Below, piece by piece: positions 25,212-35,336 of a stretch of DNA of 64,000 nucleotides; positions within the stretch are counted from its first letter, which is position 1, and every line of letters starts with the position of its first letter. The DNA is taken from assembly GCA_030490835.1 (NCBI GenBank), contig CM059972.1, forward strand, positions 90,877,137 through 90,941,136. Reading direction: 5' to 3'. The notes beneath the pieces were generated by a model, which saw nothing but the letters and a program-made list of their open reading frames with translations, searched no databases and was not told the origin of the DNA. Both the position numbers and the translations under genes were made by a program. The stretch is from Annona cherimola (Eukaryota; Streptophyta; Magnoliopsida; Magnoliales; Annonaceae).

Positions 25212-26396
25212 ATGGCCTCAACAAGCTCGGCACCAGCTAAATCTCCTGCTAAAATTACAGAGAAAAATCCTGATAAAACTCCTGTTATAATAGAAATCCC
25301 TTCTTCTCCAGTCCCTTCTCCATCCAAAAATTATAATTTCGTTTTTCATCATGAACAAATATTTCTATATTTAGAAGAATCCGATTATAAACTTTGTATT
25401 TCGAAAATTCCTGGTATACCGTTTTTCTCTTCAAGTGAAAAAGATGATAAAGACATTAAAGAAATTGCAAAATCGCTATATCAAAAGTATTTACCGCGTT
25501 TTGAGTGGTTTATTCCACATGTTCCTGGTAAAGATATTCATTACTATGAAAAAATCCTCCTGGTAACTGGATCAGTTACAATTGATCATGTTAAAGCTAA
25601 AACCAGTGATGCTATACAATATTCTAAGTTATTCATTCAGAGGATTATCCCTCTTGAAGAATGGCCTTGTTATAATCCAAATAAATATCTCTCTTTTCCT
25701 AAACCATCTCAACTTGAGCTAGAATCCTTTCCATATCAAAAATATAACTATTGGGATTATCAAGATGCCTGGCACAAAATATTCCTTCGCCAAAATCTTA
25801 TCTTTTCACACTCGTGGTGGATAAGATTCAACCTACAAAAGCCAAATCAAATCATTCCCAATTGGTTCCTCGAAAGGTTCTGGGATCATTGGGGTTTTCA
25901 TCGTTCCATCCTCTCTGAAGACCTCTTACCTTATTTGTCTTTTGACCCTGATGATTCTGTTAAACTCAATAAATTTGTTATAAAAGAATCCATCCCTTGG
26001 ATTGTCCGCTGGGATTTTTCTTTTTATATTGACTCCATCTCAACAAGCTATATTGCTTATACATCTCATTTAAAATGGTGGCCAAAATTCGACATTGAGC
26101 ACATTTCTTATTCGGAAGATTATAAGAGAAAGAAAGCAGCTGAAAGAGCTTCCAAAATCTCCGAATCCCTCATCGGTAGTCCCTCCAGCTTCACTACTTT
26201 GCAAGATTTGAAAGAAACTGAAGAAGCCAAGACTACCTTTAAACAGGCAACGGAGTCTGCTAAAAGATTATTCCCATCACTATCAGGGAAAGAGTTAAAG
26301 AAAAAGGCTTTTGAAATTATGTTCGAAAGCCAGTTTGATGATGAACAGGATAGTGATATGGAGATTTCCACTCCATCCTTATCCTCTCCAAGCTAA
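25212..26396 (+). CDS. Viral ORF2, unknown function, intact frame
   Basis: A 394-codon frame whose ATG begins one base after the ORF1 stop, suggesting coupled termination-reinitiation or leaky translation (inference). The N terminus is Ser/Pro/Lys-rich and low in complexity (about residues 1-40). Next comes a globular, aromatic-rich region containing FVFHHEQIFLYLEES and many Trp residues (for example SWWIRFN, FWDHWGF, RWDFSF). The C-terminal third is Lys/Glu-rich and probably helical, with an acidic end. No catalytic motif is evident. Known: florendoviruses carry a second ORF of unresolved function in this position. The frame is open throughout, but it lies in an integrated copy and expression is unproven. 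A truncated inverted copy of the gene starts at 27439 on the minus strand. Confidence 0.8.
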   Translation: MASTSSAPAKSPAKITEKNPDKTPVIIEIPSSPVPSPSKNYNFVFHHEQIFLYLEESDYKLCISKIPGIPFFSSSEKDDKDIKEIAKSLYQKYLPRFEWFIPHVPGKDIHYYEKILLVTGSVTIDHVKAKTSDAIQYSKLFIQRIIPLEEWPCYNPNKYLSFPKPSQLELESFPYQKYNYWDYQDAWHKIFLRQNLIFSHSWWIRFNLQKPNQIIPNWFLERFWDHWGFHRSILSEDLLPYLSFDPDDSVKLNKFVIKESIPWIVRWDFSFYIDSISTSYIAYTSHLKWWPKFDIEHISYSEDYKRKKAAERASKISESLIGSPSSFTTLQDLKETEEAKTTFKQATESAKRLFPSLSGKELKKKAFEIMFESQFDDEQDSDMEISTPSLSSPS

Positions 26397-26650
26397 AGAC
26401 AAATGGCCTACAGGGAGATTCGTTAAAAGATTCGCTTTTGCTAAAGTTAAAGCCAGCTGTCGCCGTCTTTTTTAAAGCAGTTACTGTTCGACTCCAAATT
26501 CAAGGACACGTCAACTCTGCTTTCGGCGCCCTCTTATCCGAAGCCTGCTTTTCGGACTTCACTCCTTGTTAAATCCGCGGATTCAAGAGATGTTGAAATC
26601 CGCTTGTCTCTTTTCAAGTCTATATATAGAGTCTTAAGTCAGTTTGTAAA
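26397..26650 (+). promoter_or_regulatory. Viral intergenic region and pararetroviral promoter
   Basis: Non-coding DNA after ORF2, with a TATATATAGA box at 26621-26630 preceded by CG- and GA-containing sequence unlike the AT-rich host DNA. By position this is the promoter of the pregenomic RNA, with transcription expected to start about 30 bp further on. Poly(A)-like AAAATAAG lies near 26683. In this integrant the promoter points at the inverted copy, so any transcript would run through the short leader and then antisense to ORF2 and ORF1. Confidence 0.6.
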
Positions 26651-26808
26651 TGATCGAAGGCCCATCAAAGGCATAGAGCTCTAAAATAAGTTGTAAAAAT
26701 AGAGTGGTGTGTTCTCTTTAGAAGTCTCTTCTTGTGTGCTTCTTTGAGGTTCAACTGAGTTGCTTCAACTCTTGTCTGTAAGAAATTCTCTCTCTTCGTT
26801 TATATTTA

Positions 26809-26987
26809 ATGAAAGCTTTGAATGATCTTTTATGGCATATAAGGTCTGCTAGAGATTATGAATCATTTTTGTTTGATGCATTAGAATTTGAAATTCGTCC
26901 TAGATATATAAACTATTATAAAGAACAGCTCGAATGGACTCAATCTGAAATAAAAGCTTTGTCAAAACAGATTTCAATCTTCCTGGC
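26809..26987 (+). CDS. Small viral leader ORF, cut off by the copy junction
   Basis: About 60 codons open from ATG 26809. The translation has protein-like composition (WHIRSARDYESFLFDALEF, then YYKEQLEWTQSEIKALSKQI), charged and probably helical or coiled-coil. It ends by chance just past the junction near 26988, where the inverted copy begins. In an uninterrupted genome it might continue toward the ORF1 leader. Its position after the promoter and before ORF1 recalls small upstream ORFs of other caulimovirids. Homology not established. Confidence 0.45.
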
Positions 26988-27439
26988 ATAATCCTCTGAA
27001 TGAATAACTTAGAATATTGTATAGCATCACTGGTTTTAGCTTTAACATGATCAATTGTAACTGATCCAGTTACCAGGAGGATTTTTTCATAGTAATGAAT
27101 ATCTTTACCAGGAACATGTGGAATAAACCACTCAAAACGCGGTAAATACTTTTGATATAGCGATTTTGCAATTTCTTTAATGTCTTTATCATCTTTTTCA
27201 CTTGAAGAGAAAAACGGTATACCAGGAATTTTCGAAATACAAAGTTTATAATCGGATTCTTCTAAATATAGAAATATTTGTTCATGATGAAAAACGAAAT
27301 TATAATTTTTGGATGGAGAAGGGACTGGAGAAGAGGGGATTGGAGAAGAAGGGATTTCTATTATAACAGGAGTTTTATCAGGATTTTTCTCTGTAATTTT
27401 AGCAGGAGATTTAGCTGGTGCCGAGCTTGTTGAGGCCAT
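26988..27439 (-). pseudogene. Viral ORF2 fragment in the inverted copy
   Basis: The frame starts at ATG 27439 with the same N terminus as ORF2 at 25212 and runs for about 150 codons. It then breaks at the junction near 26988 and reads into leader sequence up to 26900. It carries a 15-bp in-frame insertion in the Ser/Pro-rich N-terminal tract relative to the plus copy, consistent with slippage in a repetitive stretch. The C-terminal 60% of the protein is missing. Confidence 0.85.
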
Positions 27440-27440
27440 G

Positions 27441-30400
27441 CTATTTTGATCTTCCCTGCAAAAATTCTCTAGTCAAGAAATCAGGCAAAGCATTGTTAGT
27501 CCCTTTTATAAATTCTATATCAAAGTCAAATTCTGCTAGAATAGCTTGCCATCTAGCAAACATGTGTTTAGCAACTTCATTTTTAACATCCTTTTCCAAA
27601 ATGTGTTTAGCTGCTTTACAATCTACCCTTAAGAGAAATTTTTTATTTAATAAGTCACTTTGGAATTTTTGAATGCTTATAACTATAGCAAGAATTTCTT
27701 GTTTTATTGTCGGATATTTTTGTCTAGTTTCATTCCATAGTCCTGAAGTAAATCGAACTATATTTTCTTTACCTTATTCTGATCTTTGCTTTAGTATTCC
27801 TCCATATCCTTTGTTGATGCATCTGTTTCAACTATTTTAAAGAGATTAGGATCCGCAAGGTGCAGACATGGAAGATATTTTACTTTAGCTTTTATGTTTT
27901 GGACTGCTTTAGTACATTCATCTGTCCAAGGCAGAGGGTTTTTTCTAAGCCTTTTAAGAAGAACTGCTCTGTCAAGAGCAATTTGCTTATAAAATTCAGA
28001 AACATAGTTTAAACATCCTAAAAATCTTTGTAATTGTTTTTTATCTTTTATAACATCAGGGAATTTATCAGCAAAGGCTATTGCTCTATTAACTGGTTGA
28101 ATGGTTTTATTTTTTATTTGGAATCCCAAAAAGGTTATTTCTATCTGAAACAACTTTATTTTTCTTTCAGATAAAACTAATCCATTTTGAAAGATTATAT
28201 TTTTAAAAGTTTTCAAATGTTTCCAGTGTTGCTGAATGGAATCAGAGAACACTAAAACATCATCAATATACACAATTATAAAATCACTATAGTTATAAAA
28301 TATATCATTCATAATTTTTTGGAATTCTGATGGGGCATTTTTTAATCCGAAAGGCATAACATTCCATTCATATTGTCCAAAAGGGACATTAAACGCTGTT
28401 TTATATTTATCTTCTTCAGATATCTGAATTTGCCAATATCCAGATTTTAAATCGAACTTTGAGAATAATTTAGCCTTTATAATTCTGTTTAATAAATCTT
28501 TTTTATTAGGCAAAGGATACCTTATCCATTCTAAAACTTTATTTAAAGGTTTATAATTTATTACTAATCTGGGAGCTCCTCTTTCTAATTCGGCTGCGTT
28601 ATTAACATAGAAAGCAGAACAACTCCAAGGAGATTTACTTGGTTTAATTAAATTTTTATCAAGTAGACCTTTTATCTCTTTTTTACAATAATCCAGAAGG
28701 TCTTTATTCATTTGAATTGGCCTAGCTTTAGTTGGAATTTTCTCTTCTTTAAATTCTTTTATATAAGGTAATTTTACTGTATGCTGTTTTCTTTTCCAAA
28801 AAGCATTTGGAATTTCTGAACATACTTCTTTTATTAGTTTATTTTTAAATTCTTCAATGTGAGGTTTTAATGGACCATTAATTTCCTTTTCTATGTATTT
28901 TATAGTATTTTGGTCTTGTAAATAACATAGGAAATTTCTTTTATAATTTAAAGTGTCTTTTAATTCTGATAAAAGGGAGGCTTCTGGTGGTTTTATGAAG
29001 GCGAATAATGTTTCATTTGTCTGTATTCCCTCATCTGTTACAAAAAATGGTTTTATTAACTGCAGGAAGGGAGTTCCTAAAATAATCTTTTGTTGCATAT
29101 TTTTTATTAGAATGAAGGAGGTTTGCAAGCATAATTTTTTATTACAAATGTGAGCAGAAGATAATTTATATTTAACAATCATGTCCGTGCCATCAGCGGT
29201 GGCTATAGATGAGTTAGTTGACTCAAAATATTTTGGTGGAATTATACCTTCATTTATACAATTTAGATCGGCTCCTGAATCTACAAGAGCAGTTGTAGTT
29301 ATAGTAAAATCTTCAGGGAAATCTTTTATTTTTAAAGTAATTTTTATATACCATTTCTGCGATATTACTTTTGTTGCTTCATTACAAAGTTCTGTTATAA
29401 CATTTTCTTGTTCTATTATTTTTAGCTGAGAGGATTCCGCTTTATTTTCTCTTAGAATTTCATTGAAATGTTGTTCAAATTCATCCTCAAAACGTTCTTC
29501 CTGATTGTCATTTATTGATAATTCTTTTAATTCAAGAATTTGAATTCTTCTTTTTAACTCAACAATTTCTTTTTTCATATCTTTTATCTCTTGAGATAAT
29601 TCATGATTTGTTGTTGGTTTTGGTATTCCTTGGATATATCGTCTTTGGTTTTTAATGATGTTCATCATAGAATTTGATTCTGGTATTATTAAAGGTGTTG
29701 AAGAGTTATTCATTTTTAGATATTTGTTTAAAAGATCCACCTTTTGATTTGGGTCTTCAACCTGATTTATTAAATCTAATAATACTTGGTTTGAGTTGTT
29801 TAACATATTTAATGAACGATAGTCTGAATCAGATGAAGATTCATAACTTTTAGTATATGAACATTGACATTGATGGTCATCTGAGCTTTTATAATGAAGT
29901 TCATTTAATTCAAATTCGCTTTCGCTTGAAGAAGATTCTTCAGATTCTGATTCTTCTTCTGAGGTAACTGTTAATTCATTTAACCTTTTAGATAGATCTT
30001 CTATACTAAGGCTTTTATTGGCTAATAATTCTTTAACTTGATTTTTATAACATTTGGAAGCATAATGACCAAACTTTCCACATTTAAAACATTTTATTTC
30101 TTTAACATTCTTTTTTGGAGAATACTTTTGTTTTTGTTTTTTATGCTTCTTTTTTGAGTAATAATGCTTTGGAGTTTTTTCTTTAAATGTTTTGGATGGT
30201 TTCTTAGAGGACTTTTGATAGTATGATTTAGCTTTTAAATATTTTGATTTTTTCATGATCCTTTGGATAGGAGTTTGTTCTATACCATAATTAGAGCAGA
30301 ATATAGACAAATCTTGAGATTTTAAAAACTTTGTTTCGTCTAAATGTTTTTGTTGACATAGTTCTATACCTACTTGTTTGACTTTATTAATTAAAGTTCC

Positions 30401-30813
30401 CCATGTATAATTTTCATATTTTAGTTTACCATCATTTTCCATTTTTATAAGAGTTTTTATTTTTGTTTCAAATATAGAAGGTAGACCTTGTAAGAATTTT
30501 TCAATATATATCGGTTGTCTTCCATCATCTAGCATTAACAGATCTGTTAGAAACACATCTTTATACCATCTAAATTTTGACATGTTTTTACATTTTAGTT
30601 TTAAGATTCGTTCTCTTATAACAGATTGATAATCTTCTATAGTACCTATAAATTGATAGATAATAGTACTTACTAGGGTATTAACAGGATCATCTCCATT
30701 CAAGATTTTTATTTGAGTAGTTTGAGGGACCTGAATATCCCACCACGCTTTTAGCTGACCGGTGAAGCCCCAAGCAATCATATGGGCTGCATCGACTTTA
30801 GAGAGTTTTTTAA
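27441..30813 (-). pseudogene. Viral ORF1 fragment (CP-PR-RT-RNase H) in the inverted copy
   Basis: Begins mid-capsid region at KKLSKVDAAHM and continues open through the zinc knuckle, protease and reverse transcriptase, including the YIDD box. At the start of RNase H a one-base deletion near 27813 shifts the frame into a stop at 27791-27793. A separate nonsense change lies near 27776 in the original frame. The movement-protein part and the start codon are absent. The open frame at its upstream end (30814-30934) is host flank read by chance. The copy is therefore non-functional for reasons different from those of the plus copy. Confidence 0.88.
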
Positions 30814-31366
30814 GGTCTTTTTCTTTTAAATTCAGTTGAAAATCACGAGTATGCAAGATTAACAATGCTCTGAAACAACTTAATGGATCCTTTTCATACT
30901 TGAAAATTACAAGAATATAAGATTTGTTTTGCAAAATTTATTTTATTGGTATTATATACATAGGATATCTAATATTATAAATTAAATACGTTCATAACCC
31001 TCACGTTTGGAGGGATATCTCATGTATATCTAATATTATAAATTAAACACATTCATAACCCTCACGTTGGAGGGACATCTGTAAAGGCCCTCATTCTAAG
31101 GAAGACATTGAAAGGAAATCCTATAAATATCCTCGGAAGACATTGGAGGAACATCCTATAAATATCCTATCTTGGGGAGGACATTGGAGGGACATCTTGT
31201 GCAAGGAAAGGATTCGAACACCATACCTCTCATAAGAGAAACAATTATGTTACCACTAGCCCGCACAATGTTGAACCTTATCAAATTTATTTTGCAAAAT
31301 GTCAACATACACGTACCGACAATAATACATAGTTATAAGGTCTATATTATTAAACCTTTCGAAAAC
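30809..31366. repeat. Host direct repeat, right copy, flanking the viral integration
   Basis: A 558-bp match to 19305-19861 in the same orientation, running from the TTTAAGGTC at the viral junction to the CGAAAAC at 31360-31366. The sequence beyond 31366 differs from that after 19861 (which is viral), so 31367 onward is the original host continuation. The near identity of the two copies indicates a recent event. Confidence 0.85.
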
Positions 31367-31794
31367 CACTGAGATGAAGCGAACTACAAATCTATGAATA
31401 CTATTGCGTGACTTTAATTTTTTCTATATGGGCATAGAACTAATTAAATTTAGTGTCAATTTTACATATAGTCTTGAATATTATTTTTAATTCTACTTAT
31501 AGTTGTGAGCTTTCATCTATATCAAAATGTGTATGGGTCATATTTTTTAAAAAATAAGCAGATTCATGTGTAAAATAAGTAAAATGCTTAGATATATATA
31601 TATATATTTTTAAATATAATAATATTTTCCACTAGTGATATTTTAGATGGACTAGATATTGAAAATACTATTTAAAAATTGAACTTTAGATTAAATAGTT
31701 TTATTATGCTGATTTTACACATTTGTTGAGAGGACTCATATATAATGATACTAGACAAATAAAAGGATTTCCATAATAATACAAAGAAAAGAGC

Positions 31795-32250
31795 GAATTC
31801 CATATATATATATCCATAAATTTTACCTCTAATGTCATTTTACATGCGAACTTTCAAAAATTTCTCTCTTGTCTACAAATTTTCTACTAATTTCACATAT
31901 ATTCATGCCAGTAGAAATTTGTTAAATGACCATTAATCTCTTGTAAAATGCCGAATATGTCATACCTTGATATAATTTAAAGTTTCTTTGCTCGATTTAA
32001 AGTTTTTTATTCAAAAATATATTATTTTATAGTTATAAAATTACTAAAGATTCATAATAATATGAAATTTTAACGGAGATGGATATATTCGTCATTTCAT
32101 AGGGCTTAATGGCCCCTTTAACGAATTTTTAATGACATGAGTATATATGAAATTGGAATAAAAATTCATAGATAGAAGATAAATTTTTGAAAATTTGTGA
32201 GTAGAAATGAAATTAGAGATAAAATTCGTGAGTGTATAAGGAATTTACTA
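31795..32250. mobile_element. Foldback repeat related to 18204-19110
   Basis: The left end (around 31795-31945) and right end (around 32100-32250) are imperfect reverse complements about 150 bp long. Both include AAATTTTACCTCTAAT/ATTAGAGATAAAATT-type segments and an ACGAATTTTTAATGACATGA block. The 92- and 78-codon frames that cover it on opposite strands are products of the palindrome, not genes. Confidence 0.55.
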
Positions 32251-32933
32251 ATAACTAATGCTAAACATAATAGATGGTGTGAATTTTTCATCAACCATAT
32301 GGACATTAAAAATAAGAAAGTTCCAAGAAATAAAAGATTCATAGAATATCCCCATAGAAATAGATATGACAAAATGCAATTATACGTACTTAAAGAGCAT
32401 TTTTTTAAAAAAAAAACTGAAATTTTACAATAAAAAAAATCCAACGATTTTTTGCATCCAGTTTCAAGTTTTGTAAATTATGTTTTTGCATTTAGCTTCA
32501 AGTTCCACAATTTTGTAAACGTCCCTCAACTTAGAAGTACAACCGCTAACTCTCATATCAAATTTCAAATTAAACATATTTAAAATAAATCTCATTGGTA
32601 CAAATATAGGTGCACTTTTTCTTCATTTTACCTTTCCTTTTTCCAGGAAAAGAGTAAAATGGTTTTTTAACTAGACATAAAATGATTATTATAAAAAGTA
32701 AATAAATCTTAATGCGTGCATCAACTTCATTGCCTTCTCCGTCAAACCTTCACCTAAAATTTTGTAAAAAACTACGGTAGTTGAATCTGATTTAATGGTG
32801 ATTCCAAACGTCAATGGATGATTTGCATATTAGTACCTCATGTTTACTAAATTTGCACTTTTTGACCCATGACTTTAGATTTGCCATAGATAACAGTTTT
32901 CCCTTTTAAAACAATTATGCATTTGTTTAAAAG

Positions 32934-33394
32934 GGATTTTTGCAATATGGCTACAAAGTTTAACTAATATTGCATTTATGTCCACAAGTTTGCTGAAATT
33001 ACAAATATGCCAACAACGTTTTCGTAAAATTTCATTCGTGCCCCTTCCATTATGACACTATTAGATTTTTCTATAAAATGACGATAATGCCTTTTAAGTC
33101 AAATAATATTTACAATTTTACAAATATTGTAAGCATATTTATAAAATAATAATATAAGTAAAAATAAAAAATAAAAATAGTAAATATGTCTACAATAGTT
33201 AAAAATATTACAAGTATTTACTTAGTTTAAAAAACATTTTTGTTATTTTACATAAAAAATCTAACGACATCTTAACAAAAGCGTCAAACTTATAATTTTA
33301 TGCAAATTTCACGGGCATGCTTACAATTTTCGCAAACTTAGAAACACAGATACAATTTTTGTCATAATTTATGGACATATTTACAAAAATCTCA
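32934..33394. mobile_element. Foldback element, about 140-bp inverted ends
   Basis: The left end GGGATTTTTGCAATATGG (32934 on) and the right end ending ACAAAAATCTC (33394) are imperfect reverse complements over roughly 140 bp. A short AT-rich middle separates them. The ends resemble the GGGATTTT-type long-TIR elements at 39453 and 49375. No clear target-site duplication and no genes. Confidence 0.5.
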
Positions 33395-34210
33395 TTTTCA
33401 AATATTTTATTACAAGGTTTGGTTTTATTTGACCGAGTCACATAGAAATAATTCCATATAATTTCTTTCATTTTTAATGTTTTGATGCTTGATGATAAAA
33501 AATCCACTATATTTATTATATTTAAACACATCTTTTTTAGTTAGAAGATCAAGTTTTATCCAAAACAAACGTATGCAGGCCATGTTTGTTGAAAAATATA
33601 TGTTTATATATAAATCATAAAAAATTCTTAAATTTATTTATATATATAAATTAGAATATAACAATACTTTTATATAATCATTTATCTACATAGTAATGAT
33701 ATTTAGATGATTTAAATGTTAAAAAATACAATTTTAAAATTAATATTACCATTAAATCATTTTATTACATTAATTTTTACATATTTGTCGATAGGGGTCA
33801 TGCACAGTAATATTATACAAATGAAATAATTTCTTTGATAACACAAATTATATTAAATATAATAAATGAAGGGAATTTTTCATCAAGTATTAAGATAATA
33901 AAAATAAAAAAGTTACATAAAAGAGAAGTTTCATGAAAGTAAAGCTTTTATATATATATATATATAATCAAATGATGCCTTAAATATGCATTTAAAAAAA
34001 TGCTATTGTTAAATAAAGATCCATATTAGGAAGGATATCTTAAAATGGGGCATTTTAGTTATTTCATGCCATTGGCAGGGGAATCTAAAAGAGGTATTTG
34101 ATTTAAGGACTAAAAGTGCAAAAATATTAGAAATTGGAAGGTAAAAAGTATAAAATATTGAAACTTGAACCCATCTTCCTCGAATACCAAAGTTCAGAAA
34201 ACTTGAGACA
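33395..34210. other. AT-rich intergenic DNA
   Basis: No coding or repeat feature recognised apart from a (TA)n run near 33951-33965. Confidence 0.5.
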
Positions 34211-34316
34211 CAAATATGCGAATCACCCAATCAGAAAAAGAATGCCTACCTGAAAAAGGAGGAGAATGGATTGCAAACATATGAAACAAAACAGAACACA
34301 ATCAAACGTTAAAACT
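34211..34316. repeat. 106-bp direct repeat, left of the Pack-MULE
   Basis: This segment (starting CAAATATGCGAATCACCCAA) recurs at 36386-36491 with three mismatches. The pair brackets the element at 34313-36385. It is far longer than the 9-bp duplication normal for MULEs and ends in AACT, which overlaps the first bases of the clipped left terminal repeat. Confidence 0.85.
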
Positions 34317-34550
34317 ATGTATTGGCATTTTAGACCCCGACGTTTGCGTAGTAGCATTTTAGACCTCCGAAAGTTTCGACCTTTGCATTTTACCTCCCGC
34401 GCCCTCACGGCGTCAACAAAGCAGCGCCCGGCCGTCCGAAATGACTAGAAAAAGACAGAAATACCCTCGTGCCTAGGGAAATTTCTAAAAACTCTTCATG
34501 CATCCATACATGTTCCTGGTTTTGTTGCTAGCGGTGGCGGTTGAGTAATC

Positions 34551-35312
34551 CTAAAGGGTATCTGCCTTCCTACCGGCTTTTACACCATCGGAAACCAAAC
34601 TCCCAAGAGAAGCAATGTTGTACAGGTTTTCTTGCAAGCATCTAATGCTCCCTTCTCCATCAATATTATTAGTACACATTCTCAACAACAGCACAACCGT
34701 TGTCTCCTTCCCTTTTGGAGAACCAAACCTCATCAAATCGACAAGAATGCCCAGAAGCCGCCTTCTATTCTCCCTCATCTCCTTCAACCCCTCACCACAA
34801 CCAGCTAGCATGCCCAGCAGCGCCAACGCATCATCTGTGATCCTAGCTCTCTCATCCACCAGAAGGCTGATGAGCGCAGGGACTGCGCCGGCAGCCACAA
34901 CTGCGGCTTTATTGCCATGATAAACAGTAAGGCTGAGCAAGGCCATGGCAGCGTCTCTCTTCCCAACGGTAGTTCCCTCCTCAAGCAGCCTCACCAACAC
35001 CAGAATAGCATTTGGGCGAGCCCTAATCATCTGCTTGCACTCATCTAACATCGACAAGCTGAAGATGGCAGCTGAAGCGTTCTCTCTTGCCTCCATTGAC
35101 GCCCCTCTCTTCAACACCTCAAAAATGCCGTCGATTGCTCCCGCTTCCATTATCAGCAGTTTGTTGTTGTCAAAGATGGAGAGATTGAACAACGCAGTCA
35201 CTGTATTCTCTTGAGTCTTGGGATCGTCGGCACCCAGTAATGCCACCAGGAAAGGGATTGCACCGGCATCCGCGATCAGCCGACGGTCGTCCGCGAAGCG
35301 CCTGCGCCTCAT
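34551..35312 (-). pseudogene. Captured C-terminal ARM-repeat fragment of a plant U-box E3 ligase
   Basis: A 253-codon open frame of tandem armadillo repeats: AGAIPFLVALL, TQENTVTALFNLS, AGAIDGIFEVL, ARENASAAIFSLS, GKRDAAMALLSLTVYHGNK, AGAVPALISLL. It ends in a C-terminal tail near the usual PUB end. Known: PUB proteins have a UND and a U-box domain before these repeats and ubiquitinate substrates bound by them. Here the U-box is absent; the frame starts at a chance MRRRRF. It resembles the PUB18/19 group by eye. Its start lies 24 bp from the divergent F-box fragment, inside the Pack-MULE, so this is a captured piece rather than an independent gene. The frame is open and could be expressed as a truncated ARM protein. 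Confidence 0.8.
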
Positions 35313-35336
35313 CTCTCTCCAGAAGGGAAGATATCA

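Larger units (their letters stand above)
19862..26987 (+). mobile_element. Endogenous florendovirus-like pararetrovirus, plus-strand copy
   Basis: A 7.1-kb near-complete caulimovirid genome integrated in host DNA. In order it has a leader end (19862-19966), ORF1 polyprotein (19967-25210, broken by one stop), ORF2 of unknown function (25212-26396), an intergenic region with a TATA promoter near 26621, and the start of the next leader with a small truncated frame (26809-26987). There is no integrase and there are no LTRs, as expected for an endogenous pararetrovirus. Movement, capsid, protease, RT and RNase H domains in one ORF plus a separate ORF2 fit genus Florendovirus better than single-ORF petuviruses. 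I found no convincing methionine-tRNA primer site, so part of the leader may be missing. It joins directly to an inverted second copy at 26988. Confidence 0.88.
26988..30813 (-). mobile_element. Endogenous florendovirus-like pararetrovirus, inverted partial copy
   Basis: A 3.8-kb reverse-complement copy corresponding to about 21837-25648 of the plus copy. It starts inside ORF1 (capsid region) and ends inside ORF2. The copies differ at only a handful of positions seen by eye, so the duplication is recent or both derive from the same virus population. At its ORF1 end it joins host DNA at a TTTAA microhomology (30809-30813) shared by virus and host. At its ORF2 end it joins the leader of the plus copy. 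Confidence 0.9.

Noticed and set aside
30814..30934. N-terminal extension of the inverted viral frame beginning at 30934
   Set aside because: These codons are host flank that happens to be open in frame with the viral fragment; the same bases appear without virus at 19305-19430.
19305..31366. The 557-bp direct repeats as LTRs of a retrotransposon
   Set aside because: No TG...CA ends, no primer-binding site or polypurine tract next to them, and the DNA between is a caulimovirid with its own promoter and no integrase, present in two orientations.
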